Of a stretch of 9,771 bases of DNA, positions 1-7,294 are shown piece by piece. Within the stretch, counting starts at the first letter, position 1; each line of letters begins with the position of its first letter. This DNA is from JANYHF01 sp031393505. GTDB lineage: Bacteria; Pseudomonadota; Alphaproteobacteria; Rhizobiales; Hyphomicrobiaceae. The notes below the pieces were generated by a model. That model worked only from the letters and a program-made list of their open reading frames with translations. It was not told the origin of the DNA and made no database searches. The position numbers and the translations under genes were made by a program. The stretch lies in contig JANMVX010000296.1 in the NCBI GenBank assembly GCA_031393505.1, positions 1-9,771 on the forward strand, in the 5' to 3' direction.

Positions 1-145
1 CCTCTCCCCTTTTTTTGGGGTTGTGTATACCGCGTCTCGCTGGCGCCTTTTTGCGCAAAGAGCCACGCGGCGGGTGTGGGGCAGGTGCTTGCTCCGACCC
101 TGCTTCGACTTGGTCAGTTCTATCGTGTCGCTGGCCCTCACCCCG

Positions 146-183
146 GCCCTCTCCCCCTCGCAAAGAGGCGAGGGGGAGAGGGC
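146..183. repeat. Palindromic repeat (hairpin) upstream of murF
   Basis: A perfect 16-bp inverted repeat (arms 146-161 and 168-183) encloses the 6-base loop AAAGAG. The arms are of the type GCCCTCTCCCCCTCGC. The preceding sequence CCCTCACCCC (135-144) fits the layout of dispersed intergenic palindromes in many proteobacterial genomes, from general recollection and not from a search. The stem is followed by no T-run, so it is more likely a dispersed palindrome than an intrinsic terminator. As RNA it would form a very stable hairpin about 40 bases before the murF start. Confidence 0.8.
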
Positions 184-211
184 TCGCTGGCTCTGCGGCC
201 AGTGCTCCACT

Positions 212-217
212 GGAGGT
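212..217 (+). promoter_or_regulatory. Ribosome binding site of murF
   Basis: GGAGGT sits 7 bases before the ATG at 225. It is a strong Shine-Dalgarno match and fixes the murF start at 225. The reading frame stays open upstream to a TTG at 15, but that extension crosses the hairpin repeat and does not resemble MurF. Confidence 0.85.
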
Positions 218-224
218 ATCTTCC

Positions 225-1655
225 ATGGCTGAGCCTTTGTGGTCCTGGCGCGACCTCATCGCCGCCACGCGCGGCCGGCCCGAGGGCACGGCGGCGGGGG
301 GCGTCACGGGCATCTCCATCGATACGCGTACGTTGCAACCGGGCGACCTGTTCGTGGCGCTGCGTGGCGACGCTCAGGACGGGCATGTCTATGTCTCAAA
401 GGCGTTTGAGAAGGGCGCGGCGGCGGCGCTGGTGTCGGAGGATTTCGTGACGCCGTCTGGCGCTGGGCCGCTGATCCGGGTCGGCGACCCCGAGCGCGAT
501 CCGGCCCTGGCGGCGCTCGAGCGACTGGGAATCGCGGCGCGCAAGCGGCTCAGCCCCGACGCGCGCGTCATCGCCGTCACCGGCAGCGTGGGAAAAACCT
601 CGACCAAGGACATGCTGCGCAAGTGTCTGGCCGCCGTCGGCCCCACCCATGGCGCCGAGAAGAGCTACAACAACCATTGGGGCGTGCCGCTGACGTTGGC
701 GCGCATGCCGGCCTCGACCAAATACGGCGTGTTCGAGATCGGCATGAACCACGCCGGCGAGATTACGCCGCTGACCAAGATGGTCCGCCCACACGTGGCG
801 ATCGTGACTACCGTTGGGCCGGTGCATCTGGAATTCTTCCCGCGCGAGCAGGCCATCGCCGACGCCAAAGCTGAGATTTTCGCCGGACTGGAACCGAAAG
901 GGACGGCCATTCTGCCGGCGGACAATAAGCATTTCAGGCGGCTGAAAGACGCTGCAGAGCGGGTTGGCGCTCGGGTGCGAACTTTTGGTGCCAACGAAGA
1001 CACTAAACCCGACGCATACATGCGGTCATTTCAACGTGTTGAAGGAAATGGAAACCTTCACATCGATGCGACAATTGGGGGCCAGCCTGCCAAATTCTGG
1101 CTTGGGCCTTACGGAGTACACCAAGCTCGCAATGCGCTTGCCGTATTGTTGGCTTGCCAGAGCATCGAACTTGACGTTTTGCGCCTGGCTCCGATCCTCG
1201 ACGAGTTCGAACCTTCAGATGGTCGCGGCGCCCGGCTCGATTTGGGCCTGAACATATTGATTGACGAGAGCTATAACGCCAACCCGCTCTCGATGGCTGC
1301 TGCACTTGAGTCAATGACCTCGGCTCGCGCCTCCCGCCGCATCGCCGTCCTCGGCGACATGCGCGAGCTCGGCGACACCTCCCGCCAGTTGCACGCCGCC
1401 CTGCTGCAACCCATCACCGACGCCCATATCGACCTCGTGTTCGCCTGCGGCCCGCACATGGCCGCGCTCTATGACGCGTTGCCCGCCCCCCAGCGCGGAG
1501 CCTATGCCGAGCGCTCCGAAGGGCTGATCCAGCCGTTGTTAGACGTGGTGCGCGGCGGCGACGTGATCATGATCAAGGGCTCGCTCGGCACCCGCATGGC
1601 GCCGATTGTGGAAGCCTTGAAAACACATCTTTCGGCCATGGCCGGGACAAAATAG
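225..1655 (+). CDS. murF: UDP-N-acetylmuramoyl-tripeptide--D-alanyl-D-alanine ligase (MurF)
   Basis: MurF is the cytoplasmic ATP-dependent ligase that adds D-Ala-D-Ala to the UDP-MurNAc-tripeptide, completing the pentapeptide stem. The 476-residue product has the usual Mur ligase length and order of domains: an N-terminal substrate domain (about 1-110, with SIDTRTLQPGDLFVAL at 31-46), a central ATPase domain with the P-loop GSVGKTS (120-126) and YNNHWGVP (148-155), and a C-terminal domain with DESYNANP (347-354), LGDMRELG (376-383) and KGSLGTRM (451-458). The start is set by the strong Shine-Dalgarno at 212-217. It is followed 37 bases later by mraY, as expected in a dcw operon. The stretch from roughly 895 to 1320 uses many A/T-ending codons and has lower GC than the flanks, although the protein stays intact across it. 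Confidence 0.97.
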   Translation: MAEPLWSWRDLIAATRGRPEGTAAGGVTGISIDTRTLQPGDLFVALRGDAQDGHVYVSKAFEKGAAAALVSEDFVTPSGAGPLIRVGDPERDPALAALERLGIAARKRLSPDARVIAVTGSVGKTSTKDMLRKCLAAVGPTHGAEKSYNNHWGVPLTLARMPASTKYGVFEIGMNHAGEITPLTKMVRPHVAIVTTVGPVHLEFFPREQAIADAKAEIFAGLEPKGTAILPADNKHFRRLKDAAERVGARVRTFGANEDTKPDAYMRSFQRVEGNGNLHIDATIGGQPAKFWLGPYGVHQARNALAVLLACQSIELDVLRLAPILDEFEPSDGRGARLDLGLNILIDESYNANPLSMAAALESMTSARASRRIAVLGDMRELGDTSRQLHAALLQPITDAHIDLVFACGPHMAALYDALPAPQRGAYAERSEGLIQPLLDVVRGGDVIMIKGSLGTRMAPIVEALKTHLSAMAGTK

Positions 1656-1692
1656 CACCCGCAAATCCGGGGCAGGTATCGAAGGGGCTGGC

Positions 1693-2811
1693 ATGCTGTA
1701 CGAACTGGTCCGGTTTTCGGGCGACTACTCGTTCCTGAACGTCTTCAAATACATCACTTTCCGCACCGGCGGCGCGATCATGACCTCGCTGCTGTTTACG
1801 ATGCTGTTCGGGCGTCAGCTGATCGACCTGCTGCGGCTCAAGCAGGGCAAGGGCCAGCCGATCCGCGACGACGGCCCGCAAAGCCACATCATCAAAAAAC
1901 GCGGCACGCCGACCATGGGCGGCATCATCATCCTGACGGCGCTGACGCTGGCCACGCTGTTGTGGGCCAACTGGGCCAACGTTTATGTGTGGATCGTGCT
2001 GGGCGTGACGCTGGCTTATGCCGCCATCGGATTCGGCGACGACTATCTCAAAGTCACCAAGCAGCGCACCTCGCACTGGTTTTCAGGGCGCATAAAACTC
2101 GTGCTGGAAATCGCCATCGCCGCCTTCGCGACCTGGCTGGTCATCCACCAGGGCAATCCGAAATTCGCCACGTCGCTGGCGGTGCCGTTCTTCAAGGGCG
2201 GCGGGCTGATCCCGATGGGGCCGCTGTATCTCGACTGGCTTTGGACCGCGCCGATCCTGCTCGTTGGCATCATCGTCATCGCGGGGGCGGGCAATTCGGT
2301 GAACCTGACGGATGGTCTGGACGGACTTGCGATTGTGCCCGTGATGGTGGCCGGCTGCACGTTTGGTCTAATTGCCTACCTCGTCGGCAACGTGAAGTTC
2401 GCCGACTATCTGGAGATCATCTACGTCCCCGGCACCGGTGAGCTGGCGGTTTTTGCGGGCGCGCTGCTGGGGGCGGGGCTCGGCTTCCTGTGGTTCAACG
2501 CGCCGCCGGCCATGATTTTCATGGGCGACACGGGCTCGCTGGCGCTGGGCGGCGCGCTGGGCTCGATTGCGGTCGCGACCAAGCACGAGATCGTGCTGGC
2601 CATTGTCGGCGGGCTCTTTGTCGTCGAGACCCTCTCCGTCATCGTGCAGGTGGTCAGTTTCAAGACCACAGGAAAACGCGTGTTCCGCATGGCGCCCCTG
2701 CACCACCACTACGAGCAGAAGGGCTGGGAGGAATCCACCGTCGTGATCCGCTTCTGGATTGTGGCCGTGATCCTGGCGCTGATCGGCCTTGCGACGTTGA
2801 AACTGCGGTAA
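1693..2811 (+). CDS. mraY: Phospho-N-acetylmuramoyl-pentapeptide transferase (MraY)
   Basis: MraY is the integral membrane enzyme that transfers phospho-MurNAc-pentapeptide from UDP to undecaprenyl phosphate, giving lipid I. The 372-residue, strongly hydrophobic product has about ten membrane segments. Family landmarks are present: the opening MLYEL...NVFKYITFRTGG of alphaproteobacterial MraY, GTPTMGG (71-77), FGDDYLK (114-120) with the conserved Asp pair D116/D117, NLTDGLDG (204-211), FMGDTGS (276-282) with the third conserved Asp D279, and the triple His of PLHHHYEQKGW (335-345). The ATG at 1693 is preceded by AAGGGG (1682-1687), a partial Shine-Dalgarno with 5-base spacing, and gives the family-typical N-terminus. 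Codon use is uniformly GC-rich. It is separated from murD by a repeat-filled gap instead of the usual short spacer. Confidence 0.98.
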   Translation: MLYELVRFSGDYSFLNVFKYITFRTGGAIMTSLLFTMLFGRQLIDLLRLKQGKGQPIRDDGPQSHIIKKRGTPTMGGIIILTALTLATLLWANWANVYVWIVLGVTLAYAAIGFGDDYLKVTKQRTSHWFSGRIKLVLEIAIAAFATWLVIHQGNPKFATSLAVPFFKGGGLIPMGPLYLDWLWTAPILLVGIIVIAGAGNSVNLTDGLDGLAIVPVMVAGCTFGLIAYLVGNVKFADYLEIIYVPGTGELAVFAGALLGAGLGFLWFNAPPAMIFMGDTGSLALGGALGSIAVATKHEIVLAIVGGLFVVETLSVIVQVVSFKTTGKRVFRMAPLHHHYEQKGWEESTVVIRFWIVAVILALIGLATLKLR

Positions 2812-3029
2812 CGGGCGGCACTACCGTCATCCGGCGCAGGCGATACTCGACGCTTGAGTTTGGGGATCGATGGATCCTCGGGACAATCCCGAGGATGTCA
2901 CGGGGTGTCGCAACTTATTGATTTCAATTGAAACTCCGGTGCGGAACGGCGGTACTGGTGTCATCCTCGGGCTTGTCCCGAGGATCCATTCATCCACCCC
3001 CTCGAACGTATCGGTTGAGTGCCGCCGGT
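2812..3029. repeat. Composite inverted-repeat element between mraY and murD
   Basis: This fills most of the 291-bp gap and begins directly after the mraY stop codon. The outer ends are inverted copies, GGCGGCACT (2814-2822) and AGTGCCGCC (3018-3026). Inside are two inverted copies of a roughly 32-bp unit of the type TGGATCCTCGGGACAA..., at 2869-2900 and 2959-2990. Each is itself a hairpin: arms 2874-2883 and 2887-2896 with a CAA loop, and arms 2963-2971 and 2977-2985 with a CTTGT loop. At the centre lies the AT-rich 12-bp palindrome TTTCAATTGAAA (2922-2933). No transposase is encoded. The layout resembles a MITE or a pair of REP-like units. The 73 bases from 3030 to murD show nothing recognisable. 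Confidence 0.8.
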
Positions 3030-3102
3030 AACTCCAGTTTTGCCAACCCTTGCGACGCCGAGGCTGCGGCGGTGGGCGGCGAATCCGGCTAAATTGCCGC
3101 GC

Positions 3103-4683
<1,581 letters not shown>

Positions 4684-4781
4684 TGTTGGCTTGGCGCGCT
4701 GAATGTGGCGTAGGGGCGAGCAGCGCTCGCCCTCGTGCCGCTTGCCGTGCAGACAGAGGGCGAGCGCTGCTCGACCCTGCA

Positions 4782-4868
4782 CTATTGCCGTCCGCGAGCG
4801 CCATCCGTCGGTCGCCCTCGGGCAGCACGGCGTGCGGCCAGAAGGGCGACCCGCGGGTCGCCCCTACG
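4782..4868. repeat. 87-bp tandem repeat, copy 1
   Basis: First of two directly adjacent 87-bp copies beginning CTATTGCCGTCCGCGAGCGC and ending TCGCCCCTACG. It matches copy 2 at 80 of 87 positions by direct comparison. It contains the perfect 20-bp palindrome GGGCGACCCGCGGGTCGCCC at 4844-4863. Confidence 0.9.
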
Positions 4869-4955
4869 CTATTGCCGTCCGCGAGCGCCATCCGTGGGTC
4901 GCCCTCGTGCGGCACAGCGCGCGGCCAGACGGGCGACCCACGGGTCGCCCCTACG
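4869..4955. repeat. 87-bp tandem repeat, copy 2
   Basis: Second copy, with 7 differences from the first. It contains three arms that can pair in two exclusive ways: GTGGGTCGCCC (4894-4904) with GGGCGACCCAC (4931-4941), or GGGCGACCC (4931-4939) with GGGTCGCCC (4942-4950). Because 87 is a multiple of three, the tandem duplication keeps the upstream-open ftsW frame free of stops. Confidence 0.9.
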
Positions 4956-4987
4956 CAACGGTCGCCGGTATCCTCCACAGGCGCCCC

Positions 4988-6166
4988 ATGAAATTCTCCC
5001 GCACCGACCGCTCGCTCCTGGCCGAATGGTGGTTCACCGTTGACCGCCCTCTCGCCGCCGCCATGCTCGCGCTGATCGCCGTGGGTTGCCTCGTTTCGCT
5101 CGCCGCCAGCCCGGCCGTGGCCATGCACAAGGGCCTCGGCGCGTTTCACTTCTTTCAGCGGCATATCGTGTTCGCCGCGCTCTCCGCCCCGGTCATGCTA
5201 GCCCTCTCGTTCCTCGCTCCCGCGCAGATCCGGCGCATCAGCCTCATCCTGTTCGGCACCATGCTCGCCCTGACGCTGCTGGTGCTCTACACCGGCCCCG
5301 AGATCAACGGCGCGCGGCGCTGGGCGCTGCTTTTCGGCCAGCAACTGCAGCCGTCCGAATTGCTGAAACCGGCCTTTGTCGTGCTCTCCGCCTGGCTGTT
5401 CGCCCAATCGGCCAAGCGCGCGGACATGCCGTCATTGCCGCTGGCCGTCGGCTTCTACCTCGCCACCGCAACCGCGCTGGTGCTGCAACCTGACATCGGC
5501 CAGACCACGTTGCTGACGCTGGTCTGGGTTGCGCTGTATTTCCTCTCAGGTGCACCCCTCCGCCGCTTCGCCATCCTCGGCGCCATCGCCGCCATCGCCA
5601 TCGGGGCCGCCTACACCACGCTCCCCCACGTAAAATCGCGCGTCGACCGCTACTGGAACCCATCCTCCGGCGACACCTACCAGATGGATCAGGCGCGAAA
5701 ATCCATCGTCGAGGGCGGGTTGTTCGGGCGCGGGCCGGGCGAGGGGCAGCTGAAACTGGCGCTTCCGGATGCGCATACGGATTACGTGCTGGCCGTGGTG
5801 GCCGAGGAATACGGCGCGCTCACGTGTCTCGCGCTCATCGCGCTGTTCGCCGCCATCGTGTTCCGCGCGCTCGCTTGCGCCTGGAGCGAGCCCGATCTGT
5901 TCCGGCGCTTTGCCAGTATCGGCCTTGCCTTGCTCATCGCGCTGCAGATGCTGATCAACGTCGGCGTCAGCGCGGGATTGTTGCCCTCAAAAGGCATGAC
6001 GCTGCCGTTCATCTCCTATGGCGGCTCGTCCAGCCTTGGTGTCGCCTTGACGATGGGCATGCTGTTGGCCCTGACGCGGCGGCATCCGCAAGCGCTCGCG
6101 CCGGCTGGACACTACGCCGACGGCGAACTCGGCCTTGGCCGCTCCGACCCAATGACAGCGATGTGA
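4988..6166 (+). CDS. ftsW: Septal peptidoglycan polymerase FtsW (SEDS family)
   Basis: FtsW is the divisome SEDS glycosyltransferase, a polytopic inner-membrane protein that polymerises lipid II together with FtsI (PBP3). The 392-residue product is highly hydrophobic with about ten membrane segments. SEDS motifs seen are NGARRW (107-112), QPSELLKP (121-128), LQPDIGQTTLL (166-176), GGLFGRGPGEG (243-253), LPDAHTDY (259-266), whose Asp D265 matches the invariant residue implicated in catalysis, AEEYG (272-276), and LPSKGMTLPFISYGGSS (332-348). The ATG at 4988 was chosen because MKFSRTDRSLLAEWWFTVDR matches the alphaproteobacterial FtsW N-terminus. An upstream start at 4703 would only add translated repeat. 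The Shine-Dalgarno is poor (CAGGCG at best). It follows murD after a repeat-filled gap and precedes murG by 5 bases. Confidence 0.96.
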   Translation: MKFSRTDRSLLAEWWFTVDRPLAAAMLALIAVGCLVSLAASPAVAMHKGLGAFHFFQRHIVFAALSAPVMLALSFLAPAQIRRISLILFGTMLALTLLVLYTGPEINGARRWALLFGQQLQPSELLKPAFVVLSAWLFAQSAKRADMPSLPLAVGFYLATATALVLQPDIGQTTLLTLVWVALYFLSGAPLRRFAILGAIAAIAIGAAYTTLPHVKSRVDRYWNPSSGDTYQMDQARKSIVEGGLFGRGPGEGQLKLALPDAHTDYVLAVVAEEYGALTCLALIALFAAIVFRALACAWSEPDLFRRFASIGLALLIALQMLINVGVSAGLLPSKGMTLPFISYGGSSSLGVALTMGMLLALTRRHPQALAPAGHYADGELGLGRSDPMTAM

Positions 6167-6171
6167 GCCAA

Positions 6172-7269
6172 ATGCCCAAACCCATACTGCTCAGCGCCGG
6201 CGGCACTGGCGGCCATTTGTTCCCGGCCTTCGCGCTGGCCGAGGAACTGACGCGCCGGGGCCGGATCGTTGACGTCGTTACAGACGAGCGGGGCGACCGC
6301 TATGGGACGGGATTTCCGGGACGGGCGATGCACCACGTGCCGTCCGCGACCATGGCCAGCAAATCGCCTATCGCCATGGCGGGCACGGTCGCAACGCTTG
6401 GGCGGGGCGTGTTGAAAGCCCGCGCCCTCTTAAAACAGCTCAATCCCAGCGTCGTCGTCGGCTTTGGCGGCTATCCGACATTTCCGCCGCTGGTGGCCGC
6501 GCGCATGGCCGGCATCCCGAGCGTGGTGCACGAAGCCAACGCCGTCATGGGGCGGGCCAACCGGATGCTGGTCAAGCGCGTCACGGCGCTGGCGGCATCG
6601 TGGGAGGGGACGAAAAACATCCCCGAGAGCGCGCTTGGAAAAGTTCACGTCACCGGCAATCCGGTGCGCGACGCGGTGATCGCCGCCTCATCTACCCCCT
6701 ATCCAAACTTAAGTCACGATGGCGACGTTCGCCTGCTGGTGTTTGGCGGCAGCCAGGGCGCGCGCTACTTTTCCGACACCGTCCCACCCGCGCTGGCGGC
6801 GCTCCCGGATGCGTCACGGCGTCGCTTACGGGTGACCCAGCAATGCCGCGAGGAGGACCTGGAGCGGGTCCGCGCGGCTTATGCCCAATCCGGGATATCA
6901 GCCGAACTCGCCCCATTTTTCAAAGACCTACCGCTCCGCATGGCGCAGTCGCACCTTGTCATCGCCCGCGCCGGCGCCTCCAGCCTAAGCGAACTTACGG
7001 TGCTTGGCCGCCCCTCCATCCTTGTTCCTCTGCCACACGCGCTGGACAATGATCAGCTGAACAACGCCCAGCGGCTTGCCGAAGCAGGCGCGGCGTGGTG
7101 CATGGAGCAGAAGAGCTTGACGCCACAGCGTCTGGCCACTGAGATCGTAAGCTTGATTGATTCGCCTGATCGCCTGATGGCGGCGGCGGCGGCGGCGAAA
7201 CGGGCGGGAAAGCCTGATGCCGTGAAATTATTGGCCGATCTTGTCGAACAGCTGGCGGGGGCCAGCTGA
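6172..7269 (+). CDS. murG: UDP-N-acetylglucosamine--undecaprenyl-PP-MurNAc-pentapeptide GlcNAc transferase (MurG)
   Basis: MurG is the peripheral GT-B glycosyltransferase on the inner face of the membrane that adds GlcNAc to lipid I, giving lipid II. The 365-residue product has normal length. The N-terminal Rossmann domain has the glycine loop LSAGGTGGHLFPA (7-19), VVGFGGYPTFPP (95-106) and HEANAVMGRANR (120-131). The C-terminal UDP-GlcNAc domain has VFGGSQGA (190-197), IARAGASSLSEL (264-275) and PLPHALDNDQ (286-295). The start at 6172 gives MPKPILLSAGGTGG, leaving the glycine loop close to the N-terminus as in the family. No clear Shine-Dalgarno is present. The start lies 5 bases after the ftsW stop, suggesting translational coupling. 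Six consecutive GCG codons encode an Ala run at residues 337-342 near the C-terminus. Confidence 0.97.
   Translation: MPKPILLSAGGTGGHLFPAFALAEELTRRGRIVDVVTDERGDRYGTGFPGRAMHHVPSATMASKSPIAMAGTVATLGRGVLKARALLKQLNPSVVVGFGGYPTFPPLVAARMAGIPSVVHEANAVMGRANRMLVKRVTALAASWEGTKNIPESALGKVHVTGNPVRDAVIAASSTPYPNLSHDGDVRLLVFGGSQGARYFSDTVPPALAALPDASRRRLRVTQQCREEDLERVRAAYAQSGISAELAPFFKDLPLRMAQSHLVIARAGASSLSELTVLGRPSILVPLPHALDNDQLNNAQRLAEAGAAWCMEQKSLTPQRLATEIVSLIDSPDRLMAAAAAAKRAGKPDAVKLLADLVEQLAGAS
7180..7197. repeat. GCG trinucleotide tract in murG
   Basis: Six perfect tandem GCG codons encode alanines 337-342 of MurG, extended by an adjacent Ala codon in the protein context. Changes in copy number would be in frame and would only alter a short alanine stretch in the C-terminal helix region. 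Confidence 0.8.
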
Positions 7270-7278
7270 CATCACTCC

Positions 7279-7285
7279 GGGGGAG
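7279..7285 (+). promoter_or_regulatory. Ribosome binding site of murC
   Basis: GGGGGAG ends 9 bases before the ATG at 7295 and 15 bases before the ATG at 7301. The spacing favours 7295 as the murC start. The frame is also open upstream to a TTG at 7241, but that overlaps murG and lacks family similarity. Confidence 0.7.
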
Positions 7286-7294
7286 TATCGCAGC

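Larger units (their letters stand above)
1..224. other. Non-coding region upstream of murF, end of preceding gene not visible
   Basis: No credible gene is seen here. In this gene order murE normally lies directly before murF, often overlapping it, but no MurE C-terminal sequence can be read in any frame, so the gap is at least 224 bases. The first 20 bases have a C-rich run (CCTCTCCCC), seven T and GGGG, which may be the end of another hairpin repeat or a terminator-like remnant; this is uncertain because the window starts there. A short palindrome TTTGCGCAAA lies at 50-59. The main recognisable object is the hairpin repeat at 146-183. No promoter could be assigned with confidence. Confidence 0.6.
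4708..4956. repeat. MITE-like repeat element with 12-bp terminal inverted repeats, upstream of ftsW
   Basis: A 249-bp non-coding element ending in perfect 12-bp inverted repeats, GCGTAGGGGCGA (4708-4719) and TCGCCCCTACGC (4945-4956). It consists of three related modules: a divergent one (4708-4781) and two tandem copies of an 87-bp module. Every module carries a pair of inverted hairpins. In the first they are GGGCGAGC-AGC-GCTCGCCC (4714-4732) and its near-complement at 4758-4776. In the others they are of the type GGGCGACCC..GGGTCGCCC (4844-4863, 4931-4950). The stems differ between modules while pairing is kept. No target-site duplication is obvious and there is no transposase gene. The same end sequence recurs at 9728-9739, so the element is dispersed in this genome. 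Confidence 0.85.
4684..4987. other. murD-ftsW intergenic region
   Basis: The 304 bases between the murD stop and the ftsW start hold a repeat element (4708-4956) and about 30 bases of leader before ftsW. The ftsW reading frame is open through the whole gap from 4703, but the encoded Arg/Pro-rich sequence simply translates the repeat, and FtsW homology begins only at 4988. No terminator T-run and no recognisable promoter were seen. Confidence 0.7.

Noticed and set aside
1..20. Terminator at the window start (C-rich arm, T7, GGGG).
   Set aside because: The T-run is in the loop, not after the stem, and the sequence is cut by the window edge, so it cannot be called.
15..224. N-terminal extension of murF to a TTG at 15 (70 extra residues).
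   Set aside because: It translates the hairpin repeat and unrelated spacer, has no MurF similarity, and a strong Shine-Dalgarno marks the ATG at 225.
2869..2990. Intrinsic terminator between mraY and murD.
   Set aside because: The hairpins are not followed by a T-run and occur as an inverted pair, which fits a repeat element better.
3019..3102. GTG start for murD at 3019.
   Set aside because: The GTG lies in the end of the repeat element and the extra 28 residues do not match MurD.
4708..4956. Possible CRISPR array because of repeated palindromic units.
   Set aside because: Two contiguous 87-bp copies without unique spacers, plus terminal inverted repeats, do not fit a CRISPR array, and no cas genes are near.
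4703..4987. 95-residue N-terminal extension of FtsW, Arg/Pro rich.
   Set aside because: It is only the translation of the repeat element; FtsW family similarity starts exactly at the ATG at 4988.
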